DNA of 64,000 nucleotides, taken from assembly GCA_028716975.1 (NCBI GenBank), contig JAQUOU010000005.1, positions 1-64,000 of the forward strand. The letters are read 5' to 3'. Shown in pieces: positions 63,417 to 64,000 of the stretch. A program made the translations under genes and the position numbers. Every line of letters starts with the position of its first letter. The stretch's first letter is position 1. Source of the DNA: Methylobacter sp. (lineage in GTDB: Bacteria; Pseudomonadota; Gammaproteobacteria; Methylococcales; Methylomonadaceae). The notes under the pieces are model-generated. The model did not search any database and was not told the origin of the DNA. It saw only the letters and a program-made list of their open reading frames with translations.

Positions 63417-64000
63417 AAAACTCTCATAAGTATTTCAGCCGAATAGTATATTTTAAAATCACTATCCTCTATTTGAGAGAGCTATGATAAGCGATTTCTA
63501 CACATTTGGTCGAGAACAGTAATATTGCATGTTTAAAACTACCATGATAATGAGGTGATTGTGTGTAAGTGCATATCACTACCAGTCCTTTCAGGCAACG
63601 TCTGTTTAATGGTGTCGATCTGCTCCGGCGCTAAAGGGCAGCAATTCATCGATACGGCTACGGGACCAGAGTGGTAGTTTTGCCAACACTTCCTTTAGCC
63701 AAGCCGCCGGATCTAAACCCTTCAGCTTGCCCGGGCCGAGTAAGGGTTGAATAGCGGCGACCCATTGCCCGACGCGGGGCGGGATGCCGTTTTTCCGCCG
63801 GGTTGTTGTCGATTGGCAGATGTCCGGTTCGCGCCTGGTGGACTCGTACTGGCTAATGCTTCAAAAATGGAATGACATATGAACGCATTATTTTATTTAT
63901 GTTTTTAACCTAAAACTTATTTTAACTGTCGAAAAGTTTTTTCAATATAGGTTTTTGTTATCGTGCAACCATTTTTTAGGAATGCCGGCAAATTGCACTA
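63417..64000. other. Non-coding end of window with IS66 remnant
   Basis: Promoter region of the GH17 gene at its left edge, then an IS66-family transposase remnant (63606-63850). From 63851 to 64000 I see nothing recognisable. Confidence 0.5.
63606..63850 (-). mobile_element. IS66-family transposase C-terminal remnant
   Basis: The minus-strand frame reads VGQWVAAIQPLLGPGKLKGL, DPAAWLKEVLAKLPLWSRSR and IDELLPF, the typical C-terminus of IS66 TnpC. Upstream of it RTGHLPIDNNPAEK, the conserved IS66 motif, is present in another frame with the segment between deleted. Stop at 63606. Non-functional fragment. Confidence 0.83.

Noticed and set aside
1-64000. tRNA or rRNA genes
   Set aside because: I looked for T-loop GGTTCGAATCC-type signatures and conserved rRNA segments in the gaps and found none convincing.

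Overview
This looks like chromosomal DNA of a free-living gammaproteobacterium of moderate, somewhat AT-leaning composition. The housekeeping genes (parE, rluB, yciO, tsaB, yoaA, nlpD-rpoS, dksA-gluQ, grxC, queD, a DUF1249/YqiB gene, galU) read like gammaproteobacterial versions. A member of the methanotroph order Methylococcales would fit the NnrS/DUF455 pair, the GH17 proteins, the sterol-desaturase-like enzyme and the Fap-type operon. That placement is inference; no methane monooxygenase or other diagnostic gene is present.

Layout. 0-12 kb: parE (-), an L,D-transpeptidase (+), a degenerate EAL-domain protein (+), then a minus-strand housekeeping run yoaA-tsaB-yciO-M50 protease-scpA-scpB-rluB. 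12-21 kb: an accessory island with a RelE-type toxin-antitoxin pair whose toxin is broken, a second antitoxin followed by a wrecked PIN toxin and another broken small gene, and a two-gene defence-type system. That system is a PLD-SNF2 helicase/nuclease plus a large type IIG-like adenine methyltransferase; each gene is interrupted once. 21-38 kb: ispG, a membrane GH17 protein, NnrS/DUF455, VanZ-like, GNAT plus nitrilase, rpoS-nlpD, a DnaJ-like protein, mobB-moeA, a ceramidase-like membrane protein, rhodanese, an aminotransferase, dksA-gluQ and acs.

38.7-45.7 kb: a minus-strand operon that I read as a Fap-type functional-amyloid secretion system. It has a repeat-rich amyloid candidate, two small secreted proteins sharing its C-terminal motif, a C39 peptidase and a coiled-coil outer-membrane pore. 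It is followed by a winged-helix regulator with a receiver domain lacking its phospho-acceptor, and fragments of IS5- and IS4-family transposases lie on either side of that regulator. 45.8-64 kb: grxC, trpS, PilZ, queD, galU, manC, a DUF3616 protein, a SWIM-SNF2 helicase, a Wzz-like chain-length protein fused to a decayed tyrosine-recombinase domain, a sterol-desaturase-like enzyme, a D,D-carboxypeptidase with a very basic tail, a second GH17 protein and an IS66 remnant.

Two copies of a MITE-like element with 15-16 bp terminal inverted repeats sit exactly after the stop codons of moeA and the SNF2 gene. Their cores belong to a dispersed TTCGACAAGCTCAGG-type repeat found at three other places, one of which has been drawn into the 5' end of the yoaA reading frame. 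An AT-rich gap near 60 kb holds four DnaA-box matches. The most notable points are the Fap-like operon with double-glycine-like leaders next to a C39 peptidase, the Wzz/pseudo-recombinase fusion, and the doubly interrupted PLD-helicase/methyltransferase pair.
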